Part shown: positions 15,291 through 23,794 of the stretch, piece by piece
Numbering within the stretch: position 1 is the stretch's first letter
Layout: every line of letters begins with the position of its first letter
Assembly (NCBI GenBank): GCA_964493075.1
Contig: CAZBNU010000001.1
Location: 1 to 64,000 of the forward strand
DNA length: 64,000 nucleotides
DNA from: SLFT01 sp964493075
Lineage (GTDB): Bacteria > Hydrogenedentota > Hydrogenedentia > Hydrogenedentales > CAITNO01
Reading direction: 5' to 3'
Made by a program: the position numbers and the translations under genes
The notes under the pieces: model-generated
What the model saw: only the letters and a program-made list of their open reading frames with translations
Told to the model about the DNA's origin: nothing
The model's database searches: none

Positions 15291-16973
15291 TTACATACTG
15301 TCCGCATCCACAATCTCATAGCGGTATCCCTGCTCGGTAAGAAACAACTGCCGTTTCAAACTGAACTCCTGGTCACAGGTGTCCTTGGATACGACTGAAT
15401 AAAATTTGGCGATGGCGCCAGGGCTGGATTTGGGCCGCAGGATGCGCCCCAGCCGTTGTGCCTCTTCCTGTCTTGATCCAAAAGTACCGCTCACCTGGAT
15501 TGCTACATTAGCATCTGGAAGGTCAATGGCGAAGTTGGCCACCTTGGAAACAATCATCAGTTTGATCTCGCCACTGCGAAAAGCGCCATACAAAACTTCA
15601 CGCTGCTTTACAGGCGTCTGACCCGTAATAATGGGCGCCTTAAAATGCTTTGCCAACACTTTCAACTGGTCCAGATATTGCCCTATGATTAGTACGTTGT
15701 CAGTATGGTGCTGTTCCACGAGGGCTTCACAGATGGTTATCTTGGTGGGGTTTGTGGAAGCAATGCGAAATTTCGTCCGCTTTGGCGCCACGGCATAGTC
15801 AAACCGCTGACTCGCCGGAAGAGGCGTTCGTATCTCCGTGCATACCGCCTGCGCGATCCACCCCTGTTTCTCCAGCACCTTCCAGGGAACATCATATTTT
15901 TTGGGGCCAATCAAACTGAACACATCCTCCTCGCGCCCATCCTCCCGAATCAGCGTTGCAGTCAGGCCTAGACGACGTTTTGCCTGAATGCCTGATGTCG
16001 CCCGAAATACCGGCGCGGGCAACAGATGCACTTCGTCGTACACAATAAGCCCCCACTGTCCCTGGTTGAAAATTTCAAAGTGGACAAACTCGCTGTCCTT
16101 GGTTTTGCGATAGGTCAGCACCTGATATGTGGCAATGGTAACCGGCTTGATAACCTTTTGATCACCGCTGTATTCACCAATATCTTCATCGCCAAGCGTG
16201 GTTTTGTCCAGCAGTTCATTCTTCCACTGACGCAATGCCACCGTATTAGTAGCCAGGATAAGGGTATGAGTTTTGACAGCGGCAATGGTTCCGATGGCTA
16301 CCACCGTTTTTCCCGCACCACAAGGCAACACCACCACCCCACTGCCACCACGATTGGAACCGTTCATGTAAAAGGCATCCACCGATTCTCGCTGGTACTT
16401 GCGCATCCCGAACGCATGTCCGCCAACAGTAATATCCCTCAACGCTACATCAAGGGGCGCACCATCGGCATAACCTGCGAGATCCTCCACAGGAAAACCC
16501 AGTTTAATCAGGGCACACTTCACATTCCCACGATCTTCCGGCTTGACCAGAATGCGGTTTCCGGCGGCAGTGCCACACACATAGTCACGCAATAAACGAT
16601 GGCTAAGTAATTCCGTAATCAACATGGGCTCGTCGGAATGAAGGGCAAGTCCCCCGTCTTCTGTGCGGTAAAGTTTTAGCCTGCCATAACGCGCCACTTG
16701 ATCACGAATATCTGCGACAATGTTCTGCGGAATTTCATAACGGCTGAATCGTTCAAGGCCGTCAATGATGTCGTGGGAAGTCATCCCTGCGGCGGCGGCG
16801 TTCCAGAGTGAAATGGAAGTAATCCGATAGGTGTGGATATGCTCCGGCGACTTGATAAGTTCGGCAAAGGCTGCCAGACAGTCCCGGGCATCTTCAAAGT
16901 TCGGCCCGTCTGTTTCCAGAAGAATACTCCTGTCGGACTGAACAATGGCAGGTTTAGTATCGCGATCAGACAT
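15291..16973 (-). CDS. XPB/Ssl2-type DNA helicase
   Basis: This 560-residue protein has the length of bacterial and archaeal XPB homologues. An N-terminal region (1-185) matches the damage-recognition part, including the helicase C-terminal-like helical region. The superfamily 2 core follows: Q-like RKYQRESVDAFY, Walker A LPCGAGKT with GKT at 221-223, DEAH-type IVYDEVHLL, GLTATLIREDG (III), then TGQTPVKQREVL and AQRLGRILRP (VI). XPB unwinds DNA in repair; bacterial versions occur in actinobacteria and scattered phyla. No Bax1-like nuclease is adjacent. No Shine-Dalgarno is obvious at the ATG, and the pseudopilin-like gene ends downstream in the other direction of reading, 34 bp upstream. Confidence 0.92.
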   Translation of the reverse strand: MSDRDTKPAIVQSDRSILLETDGPNFEDARDCLAAFAELIKSPEHIHTYRITSISLWNAAAAGMTSHDIIDGLERFSRYEIPQNIVADIRDQVARYGRLKLYRTEDGGLALHSDEPMLITELLSHRLLRDYVCGTAAGNRILVKPEDRGNVKCALIKLGFPVEDLAGYADGAPLDVALRDITVGGHAFGMRKYQRESVDAFYMNGSNRGGSGVVVLPCGAGKTVVAIGTIAAVKTHTLILATNTVALRQWKNELLDKTTLGDEDIGEYSGDQKVIKPVTIATYQVLTYRKTKDSEFVHFEIFNQGQWGLIVYDEVHLLPAPVFRATSGIQAKRRLGLTATLIREDGREEDVFSLIGPKKYDVPWKVLEKQGWIAQAVCTEIRTPLPASQRFDYAVAPKRTKFRIASTNPTKITICEALVEQHHTDNVLIIGQYLDQLKVLAKHFKAPIITGQTPVKQREVLYGAFRSGEIKLMIVSKVANFAIDLPDANVAIQVSGTFGSRQEEAQRLGRILRPKSSPGAIAKFYSVVSKDTCDQEFSLKRQLFLTEQGYRYEIVDADSM

Positions 16974-17007
16974 TAAATAACCAAAGTTTTGTTGTTACAG
17001 CAGCGCA

Positions 17008-18042
17008 TTATTCGATTTCGCCGGTCTGTGGATTGTAGTCCCAAGTCCGTCCAGGCCAGGGATGGGCAGGTATCGCCTCAAGCAACCCGGATTCCACTAA
17101 TTTTTCAAGGGAATCAGGCCAGGTTCCATAGCGTTCCTGATAGAAACCTACATTCGTTATCAGCACGTCCCGCGATCGAATTACCTCATCGTCAAGTAAA
17201 GTCGTATTATAGGCTTTACCGTCCTCACCGATAAAGAAACTACCGCCTTCAATAGGGTCTTCAGGGATACCTGACAGAAGGCCCTGCTGTATTAACTCCT
17301 CGAAAGATTTTGCTGGACGACCGGTACGCTGTGCGAATAGGTCAAGCCGTTTATTCAGCTCTTCACAGGCAGAACGCAACTCAATTTCGATCAATTTCCG
17401 TTCTGCAAGCTCCCGGATGAACTGATCATCGCTGTTCAGCATGTCATACCACATGTCTCTTTCAATCTCGGTAAGATCAAACTCATCCTGAAGTTTGGCG
17501 GCCAGATTCACCACACCGCTAATCGCATTACCTGTCGCGGCGCTCATGTTCAGGTATTGTGCAGCGAAATATCGCGCCTTTGGTTCTTCACGTTTATTCA
17601 AGAGATAGTTCATAGCCGCTTCATAGGGAATCTGCCACGAAAGCGGATTATTCCTCATACCCACATGCGCCAGGCGTAAACTCGCATCGGGATCGGCACG
17701 CAGGGCAGAGAGAAAAATAGCGCCAAAACGATATACATCCACAAAATAGGGATCCAGACGGGCCGACGTATGCAGCATGTGTTCCAGCCAGGTGAAATGC
17801 CGCTTGCCTCGGTGTTCCAGTGCCGTATACTGGATGCAATTCAGCCAGATAAAATCCGCCACAACCGACTGAAGTCCTGCCGTGAAGTAGGAAAGCAGAT
17901 TCTCGTTGGGAAGATAAAGTATCTCATCCATACCCTCTGTGGCACGTCTGTTATCGACACCCATAAGGGCACCCACAGTAACAGCATAAAAGATCATGAC
18001 CACAATAAGCGCAATCATTACTTTTCTACCACGTTCACTCAT
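17008..18042 (-). CDS. Membrane-anchored helical-repeat protein with two pseudopilin-G-like tail motifs
   Basis: This 344-residue protein has one N-terminal transmembrane helix (about 8-28). A helical, TPR-like region (about 45-260) contains VVADFIWLNCIQY and LDPYFVDVYRFGAIFLS. The C-terminus has two tandem copies of a short motif: RTGRPAKSFEELIQQGLLSGIPEDP and RYGTWPDSLEKLVESGLLEAIPAHPW (given here only as landmarks). This is the pattern at the end of type II secretion pseudopilin GspG (Y-x-x-P-x-S-L-x-x-L...P-x-D-P-W). It overlaps the ABC permease gene by 4 bp (ATGA), so it is probably a partner of that transporter. Function is unknown. Confidence 0.7.
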   Translation of the reverse strand: MSERGRKVMIALIVVMIFYAVTVGALMGVDNRRATEGMDEILYLPNENLLSYFTAGLQSVVADFIWLNCIQYTALEHRGKRHFTWLEHMLHTSARLDPYFVDVYRFGAIFLSALRADPDASLRLAHVGMRNNPLSWQIPYEAAMNYLLNKREEPKARYFAAQYLNMSAATGNAISGVVNLAAKLQDEFDLTEIERDMWYDMLNSDDQFIRELAERKLIEIELRSACEELNKRLDLFAQRTGRPAKSFEELIQQGLLSGIPEDPIEGGSFFIGEDGKAYNTTLLDDEVIRSRDVLITNVGFYQERYGTWPDSLEKLVESGLLEAIPAHPWPGRTWDYNPQTGEIE

Positions 18043-18803
18043 ACGTCCCGTCCTTCAAATGCCAGGCAGGCCAGAATTAGAAGCATTGCAGTCCAGGCAA
18101 GCCCGTAAAGAAGCGCAAAGCCAACGTAGACGCTAGTCACGGAAACGCTGTTGGCCGCTTCAGACTGCAAATTGAAGGTGTTCAAATTGGGTACCACAAA
18201 ATAAACAATCTCAAGAACCTGCTTGGAAATAGTGCCGTCAAATTGCGGTGGAAGGTTCTTGAGTACTTCAGTGGCATGACCCAGCACGTAAAGACAAAAT
18301 ACAATAATAGCGCCCATAATAGGCGACACCAACGCAGACATCAGGATGGCAAATCCCGTTATCAGTACCAGTTTCCAATAGATCAACAATATGGCTTCAA
18401 ACCAGATTAACTCTATGGTACCGCCCATTAACCTGAGGTAAACTGTAGAAATACCAGTCATCACAATCAGCGACACTGCCAGAATCCCCAGTAATCCCAA
18501 GTATTTCCCCAGCACAAATTCATAGCGATGCAGGGGCTGTGCCAAAATGGTGTAAAGCGTCTTCTTATCAATTTCCTTATACACCAGGCTGGCGCCGATG
18601 AATATGGCAATCAATGCACCAAATACTGACATAGATGCCAGACAGATATCTTTGATAATTTTGACATCCTGACCAATACTGATCCATCCCAGTATCTTCG
18701 AACCCAGGATGGTGGTTGCCGCAAAGAATAACAGCACATAAAGCACTTTATCGCGTATGGACTCGCGAAACGTATTCTCCGCTACTGCAAAAATACGATT
18801 CAT
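18039..18803 (-). CDS. ABC-2 type transporter permease
   Basis: The protein has 254 residues with six hydrophobic segments and the N-terminal ABC-2/NosY pattern MNRIFAVAENTFRESIRDKVLYVLL. YKEIDKKTLYTILAQPLHRYEFVLGKY corresponds to the conserved coupling region of this permease class. It starts 3 bp after the ATPase gene and overlaps the downstream gene by ATGA, giving a three-gene unit of ATPase, permease and membrane-anchored partner. The substrate is unknown; NosY/GldF-like permeases export or maintain envelope components. Confidence 0.88.
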   Translation of the reverse strand: MNRIFAVAENTFRESIRDKVLYVLLFFAATTILGSKILGWISIGQDVKIIKDICLASMSVFGALIAIFIGASLVYKEIDKKTLYTILAQPLHRYEFVLGKYLGLLGILAVSLIVMTGISTVYLRLMGGTIELIWFEAILLIYWKLVLITGFAILMSALVSPIMGAIIVFCLYVLGHATEVLKNLPPQFDGTISKQVLEIVYFVVPNLNTFNLQSEAANSVSVTSVYVGFALLYGLAWTAMLLILACLAFEGRDV

Positions 18804-18806
18804 AAA

Positions 18807-19784
18807 TTATTCCTCCGCCGCTGCAACTGCAGCGTCTATTTTATTCTCTGGAAGTGAAACCCCGGCGCTGTCCTGAATGCGCGTAAAAAAATCCTCTAAC
18901 GATTCCTGAGCAGGGTGCATTGATATCAGGGTGCCCCCCATCTGGTTAATCTGCATGGCAAGCGCATTGGCTGCTTCCACGTTCTTCACGACCAGATGAT
19001 GGCCGCCCTCCTTACGCTTCCTGCATTCCAGCACCTGACCGCCCAAACTGCTGCAGGACTCCTCCGTGATTCCCGTAGCGCAAATTTCAACCGACTTAGG
19101 CACATCGCCCACAAGTTTGCGAATACGGTCACAGGCGGCAAGTCTCCCATCAACGAGTATACCCACCCGTGCGCAGATTTCTTCCACATCGCTCAACACA
19201 TGACTGCTGAAAAAGATGGTCTTGCCCTGGTCGCGCAATTGCAGGATAAGTTCACGAATCATGCGCCTCCCCAATGGATCAAGACCGCTCATGGGTTCGT
19301 CCAGTATCAAAAGAGGCGGGTCGCCCACCAATGCTACGGCAAACCCCACACGCTGCCGCATCCCTTTAGAAAACCCACGTATCCGCCGGTTTGCAATATC
19401 CCGCAAATCCAGCAATTCGCTTATTTTGTCCCAGGCATCCTGCCGCTCTCCGGCACTCAACCCACGCAATCGCCCATAAAATTCAATAGTTTCTTTTGGT
19501 GTAAGATATTCGTAAAAATAGGGTTGCTCAGGAAGATATCCCACCATACGGCGTGCCTCTGCCAATCGCGTATCCACACCAAATAGAGATGCCGTACCTG
19601 ATGTTGGTCTGATCAACCCCGTCAACAATTTTATGGTCGTGGTTTTCCCGGCCCCATTACGTCCGAGGAAACCGAATACTTCATTTTCCTCAATGCTAAG
19701 GTTGAGATCAACTACCGAATGCACTGAAGCTTTCCCAATCGATTTGAAGGTCTTACACAGGCCATTTGTAACTATTGCATTCAT
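18807..19784 (-). CDS. ABC transporter ATP-binding protein
   Basis: The protein has 325 residues. Walker A is GRNGAGKTTT, the signature is FSKGMRQRVGFA, Walker B is LLILDEPMSGLDP and the switch is FFSSHVLSDVE. A C-terminal extension of about 100 residues follows the DUF4162-like pattern seen in ABC-2 exporters. The start at 19784 has GAGGAG 5 nt upstream; nine further codons upstream are open but lack support. It leads the three-gene exporter operon. The family is certain, the cargo unknown. Confidence 0.93.
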   Translation of the reverse strand: MNAIVTNGLCKTFKSIGKASVHSVVDLNLSIEENEVFGFLGRNGAGKTTTIKLLTGLIRPTSGTASLFGVDTRLAEARRMVGYLPEQPYFYEYLTPKETIEFYGRLRGLSAGERQDAWDKISELLDLRDIANRRIRGFSKGMRQRVGFAVALVGDPPLLILDEPMSGLDPLGRRMIRELILQLRDQGKTIFFSSHVLSDVEEICARVGILVDGRLAACDRIRKLVGDVPKSVEICATGITEESCSSLGGQVLECRKRKEGGHHLVVKNVEAANALAMQINQMGGTLISMHPAQESLEDFFTRIQDSAGVSLPENKIDAAVAAAEE

Positions 19785-19897
19785 AACACTCCTCTTTCCG
19801 AGCGGTTCCACAATGACCGTTCATCCCTGTCTTGCTTGTATCCAATTTTACATCTATAACTCAAAAAAAGCAACCAGATTTTTTGTCATAATAACGA

Positions 19898-21163
19898 TCA
19901 AACAGGGTGGGAATAGATGACACTATTACCCGCATAAGGATCAAAAATGGTAATGCCCTCCTGACTGAACCACGCCGTAACAGGCGCGCCTTTATTCTCC
20001 TCCAGATAGGCATAATTCCGCTTGGCCACTTCGCGTGCGGCATGCACTATCAAAACAGACAAACGGGCTTCCTGTGCATCGGGATACGTGCCAGCAATGT
20101 CGGCAAGGTGCTTGCCCAAAAACTTCATCTCGGCAATTTTTTCCACACAAACGACAATGCTGTCAACCCCATAGCCGCAATAAGCCAACGTGCCATCTTC
20201 ACGCGCCACGTCCCGCGTCATGTGTACGTTTGCCGTGCGCATACCATCAGCGCCGGTCACATAACGCAAACCCCGGTATTGGGTATCCGACTCCACCATG
20301 CCATTGGTGCCAAAAAGTCGGCTCTCCTGATTCACAGGCCCTTCAAATCCATCTGGCAGTATCCAGTTATTATGAAAATCAATGCTCATGCCATTATCGA
20401 ACTGCACCTTGACCTGCACAGCATCGAAGGCGTCCATACCGTATTCGTTGCGCAGTTTTTTCTTCTGTCCCACTGCGTGGAGAGACACCGGTTTCACTTT
20501 GAAGTTAGCAATAAACAAATCTGTCCAATGACATCCCACATAACTAAAGGGATCGCTTTTCTCTGCCCAGGCGCGGAACACCTGCGTGGATACTTCGAGC
20601 GGCTCCTCAAGTAACGCCAGCCCATAGAGAGGGTCGCCAATGCGCTGGGCAATATCGTCACGAATGCGCAGATGATCAGGGTCGTACCGCTTGTGCATAT
20701 CCACCCCCACAAAACGCTCTTCCCGGATGGACGCAGCCAACACAGCATCCGCCTCATTGGCATCCAAAGCCATCGGTTTTTCGGTGATTACATGTACGCC
20801 GGCCTTCAAAGCGGCAAGAATCGGCGGGGTATGCAAGTGGTCGGGAGTTGCCACAGCAAGAATGTCGAGTTCAGGAAAATCTCGCAAGATATCCACCCAG
20901 GGGGTTTCTCCGTGGTAAGTGGCAAAATCCATACCCCACCTGCCGAATTCCTCTTTTCGCTGTAGGCAGGTTGCCTCAGTGCGCGTCCCCAATGCCACAA
21001 ACTCAATATGAATGTCCCCCAGTTTCCGTGCCATCGGGTCAAGTCCCAAACGCCCCAGAAAAGGCAACAAACCACTGCGTTCAAGTTGACAGTAGGAACG
21101 CAAATGCACATCTCCGCCAAACATACCCGCGCCAACAAGCGCAATTTTCAATGTTTTGTCCAT
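19898..21163 (-). CDS. Gfo/Idh/MocA family NAD(P)-dependent oxidoreductase
   Basis: The protein has 421 residues. The Rossmann motif is KIALVGAGMFGGDVHL, and the family hallmark is VITEKPMALDANEAD, which holds the catalytic Lys. HKRYDPDHLRIRDDIA and a C-terminal alpha/beta domain with FDNGMSIDFHNNWILPDGF follow. Such enzymes oxidise or reduce sugars and inositols; the specific substrate cannot be read. The start at 21163 begins the Rossmann strand and has AGGAA close upstream; the frame is open for 70 codons before it without homology. No adjacent sugar genes. It is divergent from the recombinase-domain gene. Confidence 0.92.
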   Translation of the reverse strand: MDKTLKIALVGAGMFGGDVHLRSYCQLERSGLLPFLGRLGLDPMARKLGDIHIEFVALGTRTEATCLQRKEEFGRWGMDFATYHGETPWVDILRDFPELDILAVATPDHLHTPPILAALKAGVHVITEKPMALDANEADAVLAASIREERFVGVDMHKRYDPDHLRIRDDIAQRIGDPLYGLALLEEPLEVSTQVFRAWAEKSDPFSYVGCHWTDLFIANFKVKPVSLHAVGQKKKLRNEYGMDAFDAVQVKVQFDNGMSIDFHNNWILPDGFEGPVNQESRLFGTNGMVESDTQYRGLRYVTGADGMRTANVHMTRDVAREDGTLAYCGYGVDSIVVCVEKIAEMKFLGKHLADIAGTYPDAQEARLSVLIVHAAREVAKRNYAYLEENKGAPVTAWFSQEGITIFDPYAGNSVIYSHPV

Positions 21164-21323
21164 AATTTCCTGACTATCTCCTGTCATCGATGCAAGGTTG
21201 CTTCCATAGATATCGTCATTATAACAAGTTCCCCTCCCATATAGCATATTAACTGTTTTCAAGGGCATGACTGGGTATAAATCGCTGGTTTCAAGGGCAT
21301 TCCAATTTATTTTTAATAAACTC

Positions 21324-21352
21324 TTGACATTTTGTCTTAAAGAGCGTAAAAT
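21324..21352 (+). promoter_or_regulatory. Near-consensus sigma70 promoter
   Basis: TTGACA (21324-21329, perfect) and TAAAAT (21347-21352, 5 of 6) are separated by 17 bp. The predicted start near 21359 leaves a 5' leader of about 130 nt before the recombinase-domain gene. Upstream, TTTCAAGGGCAT occurs twice (about 21256-21267 and 21289-21300), 33 bp apart. No gene is visible from 21164 to 21488. Confidence 0.75.
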
Positions 21353-21488
21353 AATCACTATGGACTTGGGCAAATTCCATGTACGTGATTATGGCTGTCA
21401 TTTATGAATATTTTCCTTTGGGATTATTACATATATGTTCAGCATCTGGTGGTGTAGATGGGAATTAGGCATTATAGAGAATTAAGAT

Positions 21489-21962
21489 ATGGGAAATCGG
21501 GCTGAAGACAACAAGGTCACTCAAAGTAGACCGCCCAAGCAAAACATGCGAAACGTGCACGGCAACAAAGTCAAGCGCGGACAGCTGACTGCTGTACAAC
21601 AGGGACGTTATGGTACCGGACCTGCACCTTACGGATATAAACGGAACGAGGACGAGAACAAACCGTTGCTAATAAACGACCGTGAGGCAGAGGTAGTGCG
21701 CATGATATTCCGTGAGTATGTGCATACGGGAAGCACAGGAAAAGTAGTTGACTTCCTGCACAGCAAGAATATCTTCACGCGCAAAGGCAACAAATGGTCC
21801 CGCCAGGCGATTGCAATTATTCTATCCAACCGCACGTACCGGGGGCGTGTCACCTACGGCGATATGGAAACGGACGGCCTTCACGAACCGATTATTGAAC
21901 CTGCGTTGTTTTACAAGGCAAGTGCAATTCGCGAAGCAAACAGCCGTACCCGAAAAAAATAG
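21489..21962 (+). CDS. Orphan serine-recombinase middle ('Recombinase') domain protein
   Basis: This 157-residue protein has about 35 basic residues at the N-terminus and then one recognisable domain. GRYGTGPAPYGYKRNE, REAEVVRMIFREYV, a GKVVDFLHSKNIFTRKG helix pair, WSRQAIAIILSNRTYRGRV and HEPIIEPALF form the Recombinase domain that follows the catalytic domain in large serine recombinases. The resolvase domain with its catalytic Ser and the C-terminal zinc ribbon are both absent, and no remnant is visible in the 325 bp upstream. It could be a decayed integrase, but the intact frame, the strong promoter and clean ends favour a stand-alone DNA-binding protein. The isochorismatase-like gene follows 28 bp later. 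Confidence 0.8.
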   Translation: MGNRAEDNKVTQSRPPKQNMRNVHGNKVKRGQLTAVQQGRYGTGPAPYGYKRNEDENKPLLINDREAEVVRMIFREYVHTGSTGKVVDFLHSKNIFTRKGNKWSRQAIAIILSNRTYRGRVTYGDMETDGLHEPIIEPALFYKASAIREANSRTRKK

Positions 21963-21990
21963 CCGCAACGACAACATTAAGGAGTTTTCC

Positions 21991-22536
21991 ATGCTTTCAA
22001 CGGACCAGACTGTTCTCGTCGTTTTGGATATCCAGGATATTTTTATGCCAGATGACGACAATGTGGTTCAAAAGTATCTGAAGCAAGCCATAAAAATGAT
22101 CAAAGCAGCACAGGGATTCAACATTCCCATATTGGTCACAGAACAGTATCCGGACCGTTTTGGCCCCACAAATGCGGACGTTCTGGAAGCACTTGGCAAC
22201 ATTGTAAGAATGCCGAAAATTGAATTCGGTTGCCTTGCCAACGACGCGTTTCGGGAGGTGCTCGCAGAAACAGGCCGGAAGCAGATACTGATCACAGGAA
22301 TGGAAGCCCATATCTGTGTGCTGCAAACGACCCTTGATGCACTTGCCAATGGCTATGAAGTCTATCTCCTGAAAGATGCAATTGTTGCCAGCAGAAAATC
22401 GGAATACAAGGCAGGAATGGCACGTATGCAGCAGGCGGGGGCAATTGGCGTCACAGTAGAGATGGCCATATTCGAAATGATGCGACGGGCCGGAACTCCC
22501 GAATTCAAAAAGATGCTGCCAATAATAAAGGCATAG
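21991..22536 (+). CDS. Isochorismatase-family cysteine hydrolase
   Basis: This 181-residue protein has the alpha/beta isochorismatase fold. VVLDIQDIF holds the catalytic Asp, RMPKIEFGCL the Lys, and ITGMEAHICVLQT the nucleophilic Cys. DALANGYEVYLLKDAI is the usual following segment. Length suits the YcaC/nicotinamidase-like single-domain group, whose substrates range from amides to isochorismate; none can be assigned. The start has AAGGAG 7 nt upstream. It is probably co-transcribed with the recombinase-domain gene 28 bp upstream. Confidence 0.9.
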   Translation: MLSTDQTVLVVLDIQDIFMPDDDNVVQKYLKQAIKMIKAAQGFNIPILVTEQYPDRFGPTNADVLEALGNIVRMPKIEFGCLANDAFREVLAETGRKQILITGMEAHICVLQTTLDALANGYEVYLLKDAIVASRKSEYKAGMARMQQAGAIGVTVEMAIFEMMRRAGTPEFKKMLPIIKA

Positions 22537-22579
22537 AAAAAAACGCCACGATGGCAAGTTCCTCTTTCACGCCCATGTA

Positions 22580-22588
22580 TGATATAAT
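22580..22588 (+). promoter_or_regulatory. Extended -10 promoter before the 43-residue gene
   Basis: TG-A-TATAAT is a perfect extended -10 element, which can act without a -35 box. The predicted start near 22595 leaves about 56 nt of leader containing a small hairpin (GCAGG-AAA-CCTGC, 22617-22629) and AAGGA before the ATG. Confidence 0.5.
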
Positions 22589-22650
22589 CAAGGCAGTGAT
22601 TTTGGTTTGGTGTAAGGCAGGAAACCTGCGACAAGTAAGGAATGTGTAAC

Positions 22651-22782
22651 ATGGCAAAAAAGACAATTAAGCGAATCCCAGCACCGGCACAGGACATTTT
22701 GACCATACTTGACGTCATTCTGCAAGTAGTCAATGTCATTGAGGCCATTTACCGCCTGATCACAAACGTATTCACGCAGTAG
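22651..22782 (+). CDS. Small amphipathic peptide, 43 residues, unknown
   Basis: ATG at 22651 to TAG at 22782. The first 12 residues are basic (MAKKTIKRIPAP). The remainder (about residues 15-41) is a regular alternation of Ile, Val and Leu with Asp, Gln, Glu and Asn, ending FTQ; on a helical wheel this would be a strongly amphipathic helix. AAGGA lies upstream and an extended -10 promoter precedes it. Too short for any family assignment. Possibilities are a membrane-binding peptide, a small regulator or a toxin-like peptide. It sits in the accessory patch before ispH. Confidence 0.5.
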   Translation: MAKKTIKRIPAPAQDILTILDVILQVVNVIEAIYRLITNVFTQ

Positions 22783-22865
22783 ACATCAAATGCAGCGCTG
22801 ATCCTCGCGGGAATGAGGTTGCGGTGTATGGAATGGGAGTACCCGGTGTTGCTTTGGCAATCACC

Positions 22866-23777
22866 TCAAACGGGCAGTTGGAAGTGTACCTGCTCATCAA
22901 CGAGTATGCGTTCGTCCACACTGCAATCGTAGCGTTCCCGAATGTGCCGTACAACGGCATCTACGAGGTATTCCGGAACTGATGCCCCTGAACTAAGCAG
23001 CAATGTATGAACACCCTCAAGCCAACGCTTGTCTATGGCAGTATGGTCGGGAATTAGGTGGGCTGGCTTGCCCAGTTTCACCGCAATGTCACGCAGACGC
23101 CGTGAGTTTGCGCTTTCCGAGTCACCCACGATGAGCACCATGTCCGCTTCCGGCACCAACGACATTACTGCTGCCTGACGGTTACCGGTGGCATAGCAGA
23201 TATCCGGCTTATGGGGCGCCGTAATATGTGGGAATCGCTCTTGTAGCACTGTAACAATTTCCTTGCAGTCTACAAGGCTCAAGGTTGTCTGGGTAATGTA
23301 CACCACTTTGTGCGGGTCTTCCACCACCACGGCACGCGCATCTTCCACGGTTTTTACCAGTTGTATGCTATCAGGCGCCCATCCTATGGCGCCAAGGGTT
23401 TCATCGTGTCCGGCGTCCCCGATGTAGATAATTGAATACCCCGACGAGGCGTACCTCCGAATCTCATGATGCACTTTATCCACCAGGGGACAGGTCGCGT
23501 CAATAATTTTCAGCCCCCGCGCACGCGCCAACTCCCACTGTTCCGGAGCAACACCATGAGCGCTGAAAAGCAGGTGTGCCTCTTCTGGAACATCTTCCAG
23601 ACACTGCACAAAAACAGCGCCCTTTCGACGCAGTTCTTCAACAACGTGTGCATTATGAACAATATGCTTCAAAACATAAACCGGGCTTCCATAACAATCA
23701 AGTGCCTTCTCAACACTCCGAATGGCCCGGTCAACACCGGCACAAAACCCACGCGGTTTCGCCAATATGATGTGCAT
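22866..23777 (-). CDS. ispH: 4-hydroxy-3-methylbut-2-enyl diphosphate reductase
   Basis: This is the last enzyme of the MEP isoprenoid pathway; it makes IPP and DMAPP with a [4Fe-4S] cluster. The protein has 303 residues with the three cluster cysteines in KPRGFCAGV (Cys12), IDATCPLV and DICYATGNRQAAV. FSAHGVAP holds a conserved substrate-binding His. I set the start at 23777 because GAGGA lies 5 nt upstream and MHIILAKPRGFCAG is the usual N-terminus; an earlier start would add five residues. It follows the NUDIX gene by 17 bp. Confidence 0.97.
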   Translation of the reverse strand: MHIILAKPRGFCAGVDRAIRSVEKALDCYGSPVYVLKHIVHNAHVVEELRRKGAVFVQCLEDVPEEAHLLFSAHGVAPEQWELARARGLKIIDATCPLVDKVHHEIRRYASSGYSIIYIGDAGHDETLGAIGWAPDSIQLVKTVEDARAVVVEDPHKVVYITQTTLSLVDCKEIVTVLQERFPHITAPHKPDICYATGNRQAAVMSLVPEADMVLIVGDSESANSRRLRDIAVKLGKPAHLIPDHTAIDKRWLEGVHTLLLSSGASVPEYLVDAVVRHIRERYDCSVDERILVDEQVHFQLPV

Positions 23778-23794
23778 ACTGTCCTCACGCATCT

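Noticed and set aside
21748..21990. Upstream extension of the isochorismatase-like protein
   Set aside because: This is a second frame inside the recombinase-domain gene; AAGGAG sets the start at 21991.
22551..22566. GCCA-CGA-TGGC hairpin with a T-run on the minus strand, as a terminator
   Set aside because: Only 4 bp of stem and no minus-strand gene that would end there.
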